From the NCBI GenBank assembly GCA_020445165.1, contig JAGRHE010000021.1, forward strand, positions 1 through 25,652: a stretch of DNA of 25,652 nt. The letters run 5' to 3'. Position numbers and translations under genes: made by a program. Under the pieces are notes generated by a model. That model searched no databases. It saw only the letters and a list, made by a program, of their open reading frames with translations, and was not told the DNA's origin. Source of the stretch: Gammaproteobacteria bacterium. Lineage in GTDB: Bacteria > Pseudomonadota > Gammaproteobacteria > Chromatiales > Sedimenticolaceae. Below, one piece after another: positions 17,875 to 25,652 of this stretch (the first letter of the stretch is position 1; each line of letters begins with the position of its first letter).

Positions 17875-18522
17875 ATGAAGGGACGGATGTTCGGCGCACG
17901 TGGCGCCGTGTCACGATGGTGGGTGGTACTCGGGCTGGCGCTGGCGTGTTCCCACGCACTTGCACTGACCGTCTCGGTCGACACCGATCCGATGGCCCCC
18001 GGCATCCAGAGCACCCTCGACGCGCTGGCCGGTGACAGCCTCACCGTTGATGTCGTGATCAGCGATGTCAATCCCCTGTTTCCCCTGATCGGCTTCGATA
18101 TCTCGCTTGGCTTCGATCCGGCGGTCCTCGGTCTCACCGGCATCTCCAGCGGTGGCTTCCTGCCGATCCCGGCAGTGCCGATGCTGCCATCGCCGTCACC
18201 GGGCGTCGCCCGGTTCGCTGAAGCCAGCCTCGGTTTCACACCACCGTTCGCCTCCGGCAACGGCGTGCTGTTCAAGCTGTCGTTTGATGCGCTGGCCGAT
18301 GGCGCAACCGCGATCAGTTTCACCGATGTTGGTCTCACTGGCGGGCTCCTGGGTATTGCGCCGTTCCCGGTGCCAACGCCGATGACCGACTTCGGAATCG
18401 AAAACGCCACCGTCAACGTCGGTCCTGGTGTTGTAGAAATGCCACTTCCTTCGGTCACGTTTCTACTGCTCGGTGGCTTGCTGGGCAGGGTATTGCTGAG
18501 TGCGCGTCGAGGCGCCGCCTGA
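17875..18522 (+). CDS. Secreted cohesin-like protein with PEP-CTERM-like sorting tail
   Basis: This is a 215-aa protein. ATG at 17875 is chosen because GAGGTG lies 7 bases upstream and a signal peptide starts there (RWWVVLGLALACSHALA, likely cut before LTVSVD); the open frame extends back to 17779 without a ribosome site. The mature part (about 33-185) looks like a cohesin-type beta sandwich: SLTVDVVISDVNPLFPLIGFD, LGFDPAVLGL and NGVLFKLSFDAL. The C-terminus has a short Pro motif, a hydrophobic helix and a basic end (MPLPSVTFLLLGGLLG, then ARRG). This is the plan of exosortase-processed PEP-CTERM/VPLPA-CTERM proteins, with MPLP in place of PEP. It would be exported, then cut and released or attached at the surface. 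No exosortase is in the window. A sigma-54 promoter lies upstream and a giant surface protein downstream. Confidence 0.85.
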   Translation: MKGRMFGARGAVSRWWVVLGLALACSHALALTVSVDTDPMAPGIQSTLDALAGDSLTVDVVISDVNPLFPLIGFDISLGFDPAVLGLTGISSGGFLPIPAVPMLPSPSPGVARFAEASLGFTPPFASGNGVLFKLSFDALADGATAISFTDVGLTGGLLGIAPFPVPTPMTDFGIENATVNVGPGVVEMPLPSVTFLLLGGLLGRVLLSARRGAA

Positions 18523-18661
18523 TCCGCTTCCGATACTTTCGACTGACTCAAGGCCGCCGCAGAAGCGGTCGTTTGCTGATAGATCCCGCCCTCGTGCGGC
18601 CGCAGGATTGCGGTATGGATCGTCACGCTGGATAAAGCGCCGATCGGTCGCCGGCCTCAGG

Positions 18662-18678
18662 CTGGCATTCGGCAGGCA
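18662..18678 (+). promoter_or_regulatory. Weak sigma-54-like site upstream of the giant surface gene
   Basis: CTGGCATTCGGCAGGCA has GG (18664-18665) and GC (18676-18677) separated by 10 bases and a good -24 half (CTGGCA). The -12 half is AGGCA where TTGCA is expected. It lies 122 bases before the ATG at 18800. It is plausible only because the neighbouring gene has a better site of the same class. Confidence 0.25.
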
Positions 18679-18787
18679 AACGGCCGGTGTTTCGCTTCAG
18701 GGATTGGACTGCCACGCAAGATGGCCAGCCACCCGCCTGCGAATGGAGAGGCCTCATCAACAATTAAGCGTCGACGTTCGTCGGCCG

Positions 18788-18795
18788 GGGGAGGT
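18788..18795 (+). promoter_or_regulatory. Strong ribosome binding site of the giant surface gene
   Basis: GGGGAGGT lies 4 bases before the ATG at 18800. This supports that start over the in-frame ATG at 18743, which has no ribosome site. Confidence 0.75.
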
Positions 18796-18799
18796 AAGC

Positions 18800-21700
18800 A
18801 TGGCGTTTCCATTCGTGGCTGCGCAGGGTGGGGAACGGCAGGCAAGTGGGAACAGATCCAGCAGCCTGGCGGCCGGCATCCGACGATTGTTGCGAGCCGC
18901 CCCTGGCAAACCCGCCAAACCCTCTCCGCAACGTCGTATCGTCTTTGAATCCCTCGAACCCCGCCTGCTCCTCGCCGCCGACCTGGCCGTGGTCGATGAC
19001 GGTGGTCTGAACCAGTACTTCGACAAGGTTCAGGCCGAACTCGATAACAACGTGTTTGCCGCACCGATCCCGCTGATCGGCACCCAGCTCGCTGAGCGCA
19101 ATGCCGGTCGCATCGCCGATCGCATCTCGATCGCGCTGGACAGCTTTACCGTTGTGCCGGGTGACGGCTTCTACACCAGCGTCGACGATGTGAAGGCCGG
19201 TTTGCGCAGCGCGCTGGGGGACATGATCCTCGATGACCAGATCTTCCACACGACCAACGCCGACAACACCGAATACCGTTTTTCGTTGACGCTCGCTGGC
19301 AGTGAATCCGAGCAGATCGCGCTCGATCTGGCACTCGGCGAGGATCCCATCATCGATCCCCGGCTGGGCGTCGACAACGAGGTACTGCTCAGTTTCGACT
19401 GGGAGTTCGACCTGGTGTTCGGGGTATTCGAAGAGCTGACCAGTGGCGATTCGCTGTTCTTCGTCAACACCGCGTTCGACAACGAGTTGACGATCAACAA
19501 CCTGTCGGCGGTGCTCGACGGTGGCAGCGACGGCGAACTGGCCGCCAAGGGTATCGCCGGCATCTTCGGCGCCCTGATCCAGCAGGATCGCGGCAATGAT
19601 GAAGAAGCAGCGCGCTCCAGCCAGTTCACCGGCAGCATGGCGATCGATGTCGTCGGTGCCGGCGTGTTCACGCTGCCGCAGTCGTTTGCCGCGATCGAGC
19701 TCGATGCTATCGTCGATGGCCAGGCAGATATCCACCTGGATATCGATGCCGCGATGGTGCCGGATTTTGCCGACGTGTCTGAATCTCAACGGACGTTCAA
19801 CCTCGGTGTCGAGGCGGACGTGCACATCTCGCAGGTCTTCGACGCGGCCAATACCCAGGACGACCTGTTCGGCAATGCAATCGATGTCGACTACGAGGAT
19901 GTCCGGCTCGACCTGGGCACCTTCTTCTCCGAGTTTGTCGATCCTACCGTGGCCCAGCTGCAGGATTCGTTGCAGGACATCAAGTGGTTGGTGGACTTCC
20001 TTACCAATCCGATTCCGGTGATCAGCGTGGTCGGTGAGGCGATCGGGATCGGCAAGGTCACGCCGATCGACTTGGGCATCCTGACCACGGCAGTCAGCCC
20101 GAAGCTCAGTGGCGAGACCAAGGACAAGATCCTCAATGGCCTTTACGCGACCAAGGCCACGCTCGAATTCCTCAACGTGTTCTACGACCTTGGGCCGATT
20201 GCCGACGGTTTGCCGGATACCACCGGGCTGGTCGGCTTCAAAGTACAGCTGACGCCGAGCGCCGGCAAGAACACTGGCAGTGAGAGTGAGCCCAGCGATG
20301 AGCCGCCGCCGCCGAAAGAACGCAAGCTGGTGCGTCAGGATGCCAAGGCCAATCTGCTGGAGGACGTCAAGAACAAGAACACGATGTCCCGAGAGTTTTT
20401 CGCCACGGTTGGCGGCAGGCTGCAGTTCCCGTTCCTGCATGATCCGAGTGCCATCATAGAAATGCTGCTCGGCGATACGACACCAGTACTCAGCAATTTC
20501 GGGGTCGATTTCAATTTCGGCTACGTGGCCGAGCTGCTGATCCCGATCATCGCCCCCTTTCTCAGCGCCGAGTTCCGAATCGAGATCTCCGGTACGCTCG
20601 ACTTCGATGCCGGATATGATCTATTCGGTACGAACCTGTTTACCCGCAGCCTGGATTTCTCCAGCGACGACGCATTGCAGGACAGCATCGATGCCAACAT
20701 GCATCGACTTGCTGACGGCTTCTTCTTCGACGATCACTTCGGTAGTGACACTGCAAGCGATGGCGTCTACGACGTAAGTGCAACCGACGCGCTCGGCAAT
20801 AATCCCGGCGACAAACCGGAACTGACCCTGACCGTGAAGGTGTCGGCCGGCGCTGTCGCGGGTCCCGATCTGCTGGTCGCGCAGTTCAACCTTGGCGCGC
20901 GCATCTTCTTCGCCGGCAGTGTGTTCCTTGATCTCAACGATCTACCTGATCCGCAGAACGACGCGCAGGCTGACTACGTCTATCGGGTGAACAACAGTCT
21001 GCCGACAGAAGTACCGCTCGCGGGCGCGTATGACTACGACGGCCGCGTCCGCGTCGGTGAACTCGACCTGATCCTGAGTGCCGATGCGCGTGGCCTGTTC
21101 AATGCTTCAGGCGCGCTTTACGCCGGTTTCGAGGCATTCGTGTTTGCATCGATCGGGATCAAGCCGCTCGAAATCGTCATCGTCGACAAGACCTTCCCGA
21201 TTGCGACGATCCTGATCTACGACGGCAATATTTTTTCGCTCGATGACGGCAAGATACTCGCAGGGGTGATTCTCAATGCGCCGCAGCTCGGCACGGTGGA
21301 CACCAATGGCAATCTGAACCTTTTCATGGGCGCGACTGGCGACCAGCGAGCCAATACCGGGCCGAACCGCGAGGGCGATGACAGCGAGATCAACGAGGGC
21401 TACAGCATCTCGTCGCTGGGCCTGACCGACGATGACAACCCGGATGCGGGTGAGTCGCTGCTGGTCAAGTTCTACGTGCTCGAAAACGGCGAACGCGTCG
21501 AGCGTGCACAGCAGCGATTCGACGGCGTCAAGCACATCATCGCGGCTGGCGGTTCCGGTGAAGATTCGATCTCGATCGGCGAAGACGTGATGGCATCGGC
21601 CGACCTGTCGGGTGGCCAGGGCAGCGACATGTTGTCGTATGCCGGCAGTGGGGTGGCGCTGTTGCGCGGCAACGAGGGCGACGACCTGCTGGTGGGCGGC

Positions 21701-24700
21701 GAAAACGATGACACGCTCGAGGGCGGTGATGGAGACGACCGTCTGGTCGGACGCGGCGGTGATGACACCCTGCGCGGTGGCGCCAATGACGACAGCATCG
21801 AAGGAGGTCTCGGCGACGACCTTGCGATCGGTGGCACCGGCAGTGATACCTATGACTGGGCTCCGGGCCAGGGCATCGATGCGATCGTCGAAGACGCCGG
21901 TCTCGCCGATACCGACCGGGTTACGGTCGGCGGTAGCGTTGCGATCACCGATGGCTCGTATGCCTCCGGTGTCGTCGGTTCGACCGAGGCCGGTGACAAT
22001 ATTGTCCTGAGTAAGCTCATCGTCGGCGGCGAGGCCATGGTGTTGCTCGAGACCACCGATGGCGTGGCACCGGTCGAGAGCCTGTTGCTGGACAACATCG
22101 AAAACATCTCGGTCGGCGCGGGCGGTGGCTCGGATGTGGTTACGGTCGGTGACCTGACCGGCACCGATGTCACGTTGCTGGCAATCGATCTCAGCGCGGC
22201 CGGCGAGAACAACAACACGGCCGATGTCGACCGCGTGGTGTTCACGGGTTCCGGGGCAGACGACGTGTTGACCGTGTCCGGCGTCACCGGCGATTTCCAG
22301 GAGACGACACTGAACGACGACGGCGAGGTGGTCGAAGTCAACGAAGTGTCGAAGCAGGTCGTGCAGCTGCGCGACCAGACCCCAGGACGCGACAGCAGCG
22401 CCTTCATCCTCAACAGCTCACCCGACAAGGACACGCTCGAGGTACTCGGCCTGGCTGGCGACGACATACTCGAGGTGTCGGCCGGCAGTGAGAACATCGA
22501 TGTGTCCGACCTGATCGCGGTCACGCTGCTGGGCGGTGCCGACAACGACACCCTGATCAGTGCCTACGACAACGTCACGATCGATGGTGGCGAGGGCAGT
22601 GACAGCGTGGTGGTCAGGAGCGACGGCAAGCAGGTCGATGGCGTGACTTCGCTCGAGTTGTTCGCCAGCGACCTGTTCATCTCGCGCGTTGAGGACGGCG
22701 CGGGCCTGGTCGAGGACCGTCTGCGGTTCAATGCGATCGAGCAGTTCCGGTTGGAACTCGATCCGGTATCGTCCGGCAATGACCTGCGCGTGGTCAACAC
22801 GATCGCCGGTGATGTGACCATCGTCGGCAGCTCCGAGAACGATACCATCGCACTGCAGACGCTTGCCGGTGCGACCACGTTGGAACTGAATGACGGCGAC
22901 AACCGGGTTGTCGTCGGCAAGGATGGTTCCGTGGCGGGCATCGTCGGCGACCTGCAGGTCAATGGCGGCCTGGGCGACGACCATCTGGTCTTCGATTCGA
23001 GCGCCGAGGTATCCGACCACCTGGCCGAGATTGGCGTGGTCGCATTGGCCGGCCTGGTCGCTCCGGGTACGCTGCGTTACAACGCCTCGGTCGAGAAGGT
23101 CGAGCTGCGCCTCGGTCTGGGTAAGGATCATGCCGAGATCGCCGATCTGACCCGCCGCGTCGTGGTTGACCTTGGTGGCGGCGACGACAGTGTCAGCGCG
23201 ACCCTGTTCGATGCGCCGGTTGGAACCCTGGCTGGTCCAGGGCTTTCAGCCTTCAATACCGAGTTCGTCGATTTCAACAACGATGGCAACACCGCGTCGA
23301 CCGACTGGTTGCTCACTGCCAACCAGCTGCGTGCCGGTGCGCCGGGGGTGTTCGATCCCCTGGTACCGGGCTTCTACGACCAGGTGGTGCTCGAGACGGA
23401 TGGTACGGGCGTGGTCGATATCGCGCTCGGCAACGGTCCCGGCCGTGATGACGTCCGCGTCTGGGATCTGTTTACCGAAACCCATATCGAGCTGCGTGGC
23501 GGCGACGACGTGGTTACCGTCGGCGATGTTCGCGATGGCGCGGAACGCGCGCTGGTCGACATCGAGGCCCCGTTGGTACTCGATGGCATGAGCGGCAGCA
23601 ACACGCTGACCATCGACGATCGTGCCAACACCCTGTCGGGCCTGCCCGGGTTCATCGATGCGAGCCGTATCAGTGGATTCGCCATGGATCCCACTGCACG
23701 CATCGACTACCTGAATTTCTCGTCGCTGGATGTGCGCCTGGCCGATACCGCCGACGACATCACGCTGGTCGATACCGCGATTACGACCACGATCACGACC
23801 GATGCGACGGACGCCGGCGGTGCAGACTCGCTGGTCGTCATGGGCGCAGGCGCCGGTGCCAGCATCGATCTTGGTGCCGGTGCGGATGAGGCGACGATCA
23901 TCGGCGGCAACGGCCTGTTCATCGATGGTGGCAACAGCCATGGCACCGATACCATCGACTTCGATGTCAGTGACCTGACCACGCCGACTACGGGTGCCGA
24001 GCTCAGCGACAACGGTGGCAACGCCAGGCTGAACAACCTGGGTGGCATCGGCGATGTCGAATTCGCCGGTTTTGAGCAGGCCGCGATCACACTGGGTCAG
24101 AACAGTGACGCCCTGGTCATCGATCATGCGATCGCCGGGCTGACGGTCACCGTCGACGGCAATGCCGGTGACGACGAGATCACGATCCGCCAGATCGGTG
24201 GCAGCACGCAGATCACCGGCGACAGCGGCATCGATACCGTGACGGTCGAGATCCCGGGTGCGCCCGAGGCGGCAACGCACGGCAACCTGATCGACGATCT
24301 TGGCGTCGATGTCGAGACCCTGGTCGTCGACAACCGCGGCAACGCTGCTCCGGTCGATTGGGCGATCCGGTCCGGGATACTCAGCGGCAACGGTGCGGAA
24401 CTGCTGTTCACCGACGGTGCTGAAGAGATCGTCATCCGTGCCGGCTCGGCATCGGACACGCTCGACTTCGAGGAACTGGCGCGGCCGGTCGATGCGACCA
24501 TCAACGGTGACCGGGTGGTGCTGGAACTCGGTGACGTCGTGCTCGATTCGGCTGGCAATGCAACCTTTGCCAATTTCTCGAACGTGGTTGATTTCGATGA
24601 CCTCGACCCGGCTGGGCAGGGCAATGTGACCGAGTACGTCGAAGACGGCTTCCGCCTGGCCTCGACCGACAGCAACGGCGACCCGGCCGTGATCCTGCGC

Positions 24701-25652
24701 AATGACACGCTGAGCGCCGCGGCGCAGGCGAGCAACCTGGACCATACGTTCACGCTGACCGAGGAGAACGGCGACGGTTTCGCGCTGTACTCGGTGTCGC
24801 TGGCGTCGCTCGATGCCGGCGTACATGCGATCACCTTCATCGGCACCACGCTGAACGGTGACACGGTAACCACCACGCCGGCGATCCAGGTCGAAGGCGG
24901 TACCGGCTTCGTCACCATCGATCTGCCGGATACCTTCACCGCACTGCGCAGCGTGTCGTGGACCGCGGGTGACCCGGCGACCGGCGGAAACGTGCTGGTC
25001 GACAACATCGTCGCGGCCAGCCTGGTACCGATCGGCAGCGCGAGTGCGCTGCCGGGCGAGATCCCGCTGTATCGCATCGCCAGCGACACGGTGTTCTACA
25101 CCCACAACGGGTTTGAACGCCTGCAGAGCGGTTCGATCTTCGTCGACTACGACCGCGACAACGTGTTCGATGCCGGCGTCGACTTCATCGTGACCAATGC
25201 GACCACGGTGCAGCAGGCAGCGAGCCATGGTGTCATCGGCGACACGCTCGGCAACGCGATCACCCAGTTCCGCTTCGCCGGTGACCTGTTGATCGATGAC
25301 GGGGTAGCGATCAGTGCCTCGGGACCGAATGCGTTGTCGCTATTCGCCGGTAACAACGCCTACATCGATGCGGGCGTGCGTTTCGACCTGTCGGCCAGTG
25401 GCCGCACAGCCGGTGCTGGCGGTGGCGCTGGTGGCTTCGATCAGGGTGGCGGCTTCGGTGGGTCGGGACTTGGAAGCGGTGGCGAAGTACAGAACGAAGT
25501 AGGCCAAGCTGGTGGGTTCCTCGGCGGCGGTCAGGCCGGCAGTCGGGGTGAGGACGGCAGTGCCGGCGATCCCGGAAGTGTCGGTCTAGCCGGTGTTGGT
25601 GGATCCACTGGTGTCAACGGTGGTGCCGGTGGCGCAGGTGGTGTCGGCGGTA
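18800..25652 (+). CDS. Giant LEPR-XLL-domain surface protein with RTX-type repeats (N-terminal 2284 codons)
   Basis: This open frame runs from ATG 18800 to the window end without a stop, so the protein exceeds 2284 aa and its C-terminus is missing. A basic, Ser/Pro-containing leader precedes the motif RRIVFESLEPRLLLAAD (residues 45-61), the hallmark of LEPR-XLL proteins, which are very large envelope or secreted proteins. Residues 62-930 are mostly beta-rich segments, with a proline/charged linker near 500-515 (EPSDEPPPPKERK). Residues 938-1015 contain RTX-like nonapeptides (GGDGDDRLVGRGGDD) that bind calcium in the family. Until about 1960 the protein continues as long beta-helix-like Asp/Gly/Val/Thr-rich sequence with further GGDDxV and GAGADEATIIGG units. 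From residue 2201 it becomes very glycine-rich. It is acidic and poor in Lys and Cys, typical of secreted adhesins. Type I secretion would be expected, but transporter genes are not in the window. An alternative start is ATG 18743. Confidence 0.9.
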   Translation, partial: MAFPFVAAQGGERQASGNRSSSLAAGIRRLLRAAPGKPAKPSPQRRIVFESLEPRLLLAADLAVVDDGGLNQYFDKVQAELDNNVFAAPIPLIGTQLAERNAGRIADRISIALDSFTVVPGDGFYTSVDDVKAGLRSALGDMILDDQIFHTTNADNTEYRFSLTLAGSESEQIALDLALGEDPIIDPRLGVDNEVLLSFDWEFDLVFGVFEELTSGDSLFFVNTAFDNELTINNLSAVLDGGSDGELAAKGIAGIFGALIQQDRGNDEEAARSSQFTGSMAIDVVGAGVFTLPQSFAAIELDAIVDGQADIHLDIDAAMVPDFADVSESQRTFNLGVEADVHISQVFDAANTQDDLFGNAIDVDYEDVRLDLGTFFSEFVDPTVAQLQDSLQDIKWLVDFLTNPIPVISVVGEAIGIGKVTPIDLGILTTAVSPKLSGETKDKILNGLYATKATLEFLNVFYDLGPIADGLPDTTGLVGFKVQLTPSAGKNTGSESEPSDEPPPPKERKLVRQDAKANLLEDVKNKNTMSREFFATVGGRLQFPFLHDPSAIIEMLLGDTTPVLSNFGVDFNFGYVAELLIPIIAPFLSAEFRIEISGTLDFDAGYDLFGTNLFTRSLDFSSDDALQDSIDANMHRLADGFFFDDHFGSDTASDGVYDVSATDALGNNPGDKPELTLTVKVSAGAVAGPDLLVAQFNLGARIFFAGSVFLDLNDLPDPQNDAQADYVYRVNNSLPTEVPLAGAYDYDGRVRVGELDLILSADARGLFNASGALYAGFEAFVFASIGIKPLEIVIVDKTFPIATILIYDGNIFSLDDGKILAGVILNAPQLGTVDTNGNLNLFMGATGDQRANTGPNREGDDSEINEGYSISSLGLTDDDNPDAGESLLVKFYVLENGERVERAQQRFDGVKHIIAAGGSGEDSISIGEDVMASADLSGGQGSDMLSYAGSGVALLRGNEGDDLLVGGENDDTLEGGDGDDRLVGRGGDDTLRGGANDDSIEGGLGDDLAIGGTGSDTYDWAPGQGIDAIVEDAGLADTDRVTVGGSVAITDGSYASGVVGSTEAGDNIVLSKLIVGGEAMVLLETTDGVAPVESLLLDNIENISVGAGGGSDVVTVGDLTGTDVTLLAIDLSAAGENNNTADVDRVVFTGSGADDVLTVSGVTGDFQETTLNDDGEVVEVNEVSKQVVQLRDQTPGRDSSAFILNSSPDKDTLEVLGLAGDDILEVSAGSENIDVSDLIAVTLLGGADNDTLISAYDNVTIDGGEGSDSVVVRSDGKQVDGVTSLELFASDLFISRVEDGAGLVEDRLRFNAIEQFRLELDPVSSGNDLRVVNTIAGDVTIVGSSENDTIALQTLAGATTLELNDGDNRVVVGKDGSVAGIVGDLQVNGGLGDDHLVFDSSAEVSDHLAEIGVVALAGLVAPGTLRYNASVEKVELRLGLGKDHAEIADLTRRVVVDLGGGDDSVSATLFDAPVGTLAGPGLSAFNTEFVDFNNDGNTASTDWLLTANQLRAGAPGVFDPLVPGFYDQVVLETDGTGVVDIALGNGPGRDDVRVWDLFTETHIELRGGDDVVTVGDVRDGAERALVDIEAPLVLDGMSGSNTLTIDDRANTLSGLPGFIDASRISGFAMDPTARIDYLNFSSLDVRLADTADDITLVDTAITTTITTDATDAGGADSLVVMGAGAGASIDLGAGADEATIIGGNGLFIDGGNSHGTDTIDFDVSDLTTPTTGAELSDNGGNARLNNLGGIGDVEFAGFEQAAITLGQNSDALVIDHAIAGLTVTVDGNAGDDEITIRQIGGSTQITGDSGIDTVTVEIPGAPEAATHGNLIDDLGVDVETLVVDNRGNAAPVDWAIRSGILSGNGAELLFTDGAEEIVIRAGSASDTLDFEELARPVDATINGDRVVLELGDVVLDSAGNATFANFSNVVDFDDLDPAGQGNVTEYVEDGFRLASTDSNGDPAVILRNDTLSAAAQASNLDHTFTLTEENGDGFALYSVSLASLDAGVHAITFIGTTLNGDTVTTTPAIQVEGGTGFVTIDLPDTFTALRSVSWTAGDPATGGNVLVDNIVAASLVPIGSASALPGEIPLYRIASDTVFYTHNGFERLQSGSIFVDYDRDNVFDAGVDFIVTNATTVQQAASHGVIGDTLGNAITQFRFAGDLLIDDGVAISASGPNALSLFAGNNAYIDAGVRFDLSASGRTAGAGGGAGGFDQGGGFGGSGLGSGGEVQNEVGQAGGFLGGGQAGSRGEDGSAGDPGSVGLAGVGGSTGVNGGAGGAGGVGG
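21611..21850 (+). repeat. RTX (hemolysin-type calcium-binding) repeat block in the giant protein
   Basis: Residues 938-1017 contain successive GGxGxDxLx-like units: GGQGSDMLS, RGNEGDDLLV, GGENDDTLE, GGDGDDRLV, GRGGDDTLR, GGANDDSIE and GGLGDDLAI. Such parallel beta-roll units bind calcium outside the cell and are usual in type I-secreted proteins. Confidence 0.85.
25400..25652 (+). repeat. Glycine-rich tract at the window end
   Basis: From residue 2201 the encoded protein turns abruptly to Gly/Ala/Ser/Gln-rich sequence (GGGAGGFDQGGGFGGSGLGS and onward to NGGAGGAGGVGG). It is in frame with the giant gene and continues beyond the window. Confidence 0.85.

Larger units (their letters stand above)
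18523..18799. other. Intergenic region before the giant gene
   Basis: These 277 bases contain a weak sigma-54-like site (18662-18678), the in-frame ATG at 18743 and the ribosome site at 18788. No gene or clear terminator for the upstream cohesin-like gene is seen. Confidence 0.5.

Noticed and set aside
18764..20440. 558-codon minus-strand open frame opposite the giant gene
   Set aside because: The plus frame carries the LEPR-XLL motif, a strong ribosome site and continuous sequence. The minus frame is a composition shadow.
21611..21850. CRISPR-like regular repeats
   Set aside because: The periodicity is coding (RTX nonapeptides in frame). There are no conserved DNA repeats with unique spacers.
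23246..25228. 660-codon minus-strand open frame opposite the giant gene
   Set aside because: The long frame arises from Asp/Gly/Val/Thr codons on the other strand. There is no recognisable domain and no ribosome site.

Overview
The window looks like a chromosomal segment of a GC-rich gammaproteobacterium. The evidence is a nuoM-nuoN pair typical of proteobacterial complex I, a YbiT-type ABC-F protein very close to the enterobacterial one, Tex, an initiator tRNA, a periplasmic-type ATP-dependent DNA ligase, and a PEP-CTERM-like surface protein. An environmental, possibly Chromatiales-like, bacterium would fit, but that placement is inference. Most of the window is housekeeping sequence, interrupted by an accessory block at about 2.3-10.5 kb and followed by a surface-protein region from 17.8 kb to the window end.

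Region by region: (1) 1-2075 holds the end of nuoM and all of nuoN, closing a nuo operon. (2) 2155-2231 is an initiator tRNA-Met followed at once by a strong intrinsic terminator. The next 200 bases carry a second, decayed copy of the tRNA 3' end, an inverted copy of part of its T arm, and a second terminator that shares a 14-base flank with the first. This is the kind of scar expected where accessory DNA has entered or been duplicated at a tRNA. (3) 2639-9802 holds two large same-strand genes: a SIR2-like NADase domain fused to a long TPR-type helical array (1232 aa), and a TIR domain, transmembrane helix and degenerate beta-propeller protein (1099 aa). Both effector domains keep the residues expected for NAD+ cleavage, so this is a candidate anti-phage island. 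A small two-helix membrane protein lies beyond on the minus strand. (4) 10562-16256, all minus strand, holds tex, a secreted Lig E-type DNA ligase, and a tightly packed ybiT / RRM protein / VF530-like (DUF2132) operon. (5) 16395-17684, plus strand, holds an SGNH hydrolase, a palindromic intergenic repeat, and a small acidic unknown protein. (6) 17875-25652 holds a cohesin-like secreted protein with a PEP-CTERM-like tail behind a good sigma-54 promoter match, then the first 2284 codons of a giant LEPR-XLL surface protein with RTX-type calcium-binding repeats and a glycine-rich tract. It is still open at the window end.

The most interesting part is the SIR2-TPR and TIR-propeller pair anchored beside tRNA-fMet. 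Neither matches a textbook defence operon exactly: there is no SLOG domain as in Thoeris ThsA, no recognisable STAND ATPase as in Avs proteins, and no HerA partner. The second is the surface module, in which a sigma-54 promoter drives an exosortase-type substrate next to a giant LEPR-XLL adhesin.
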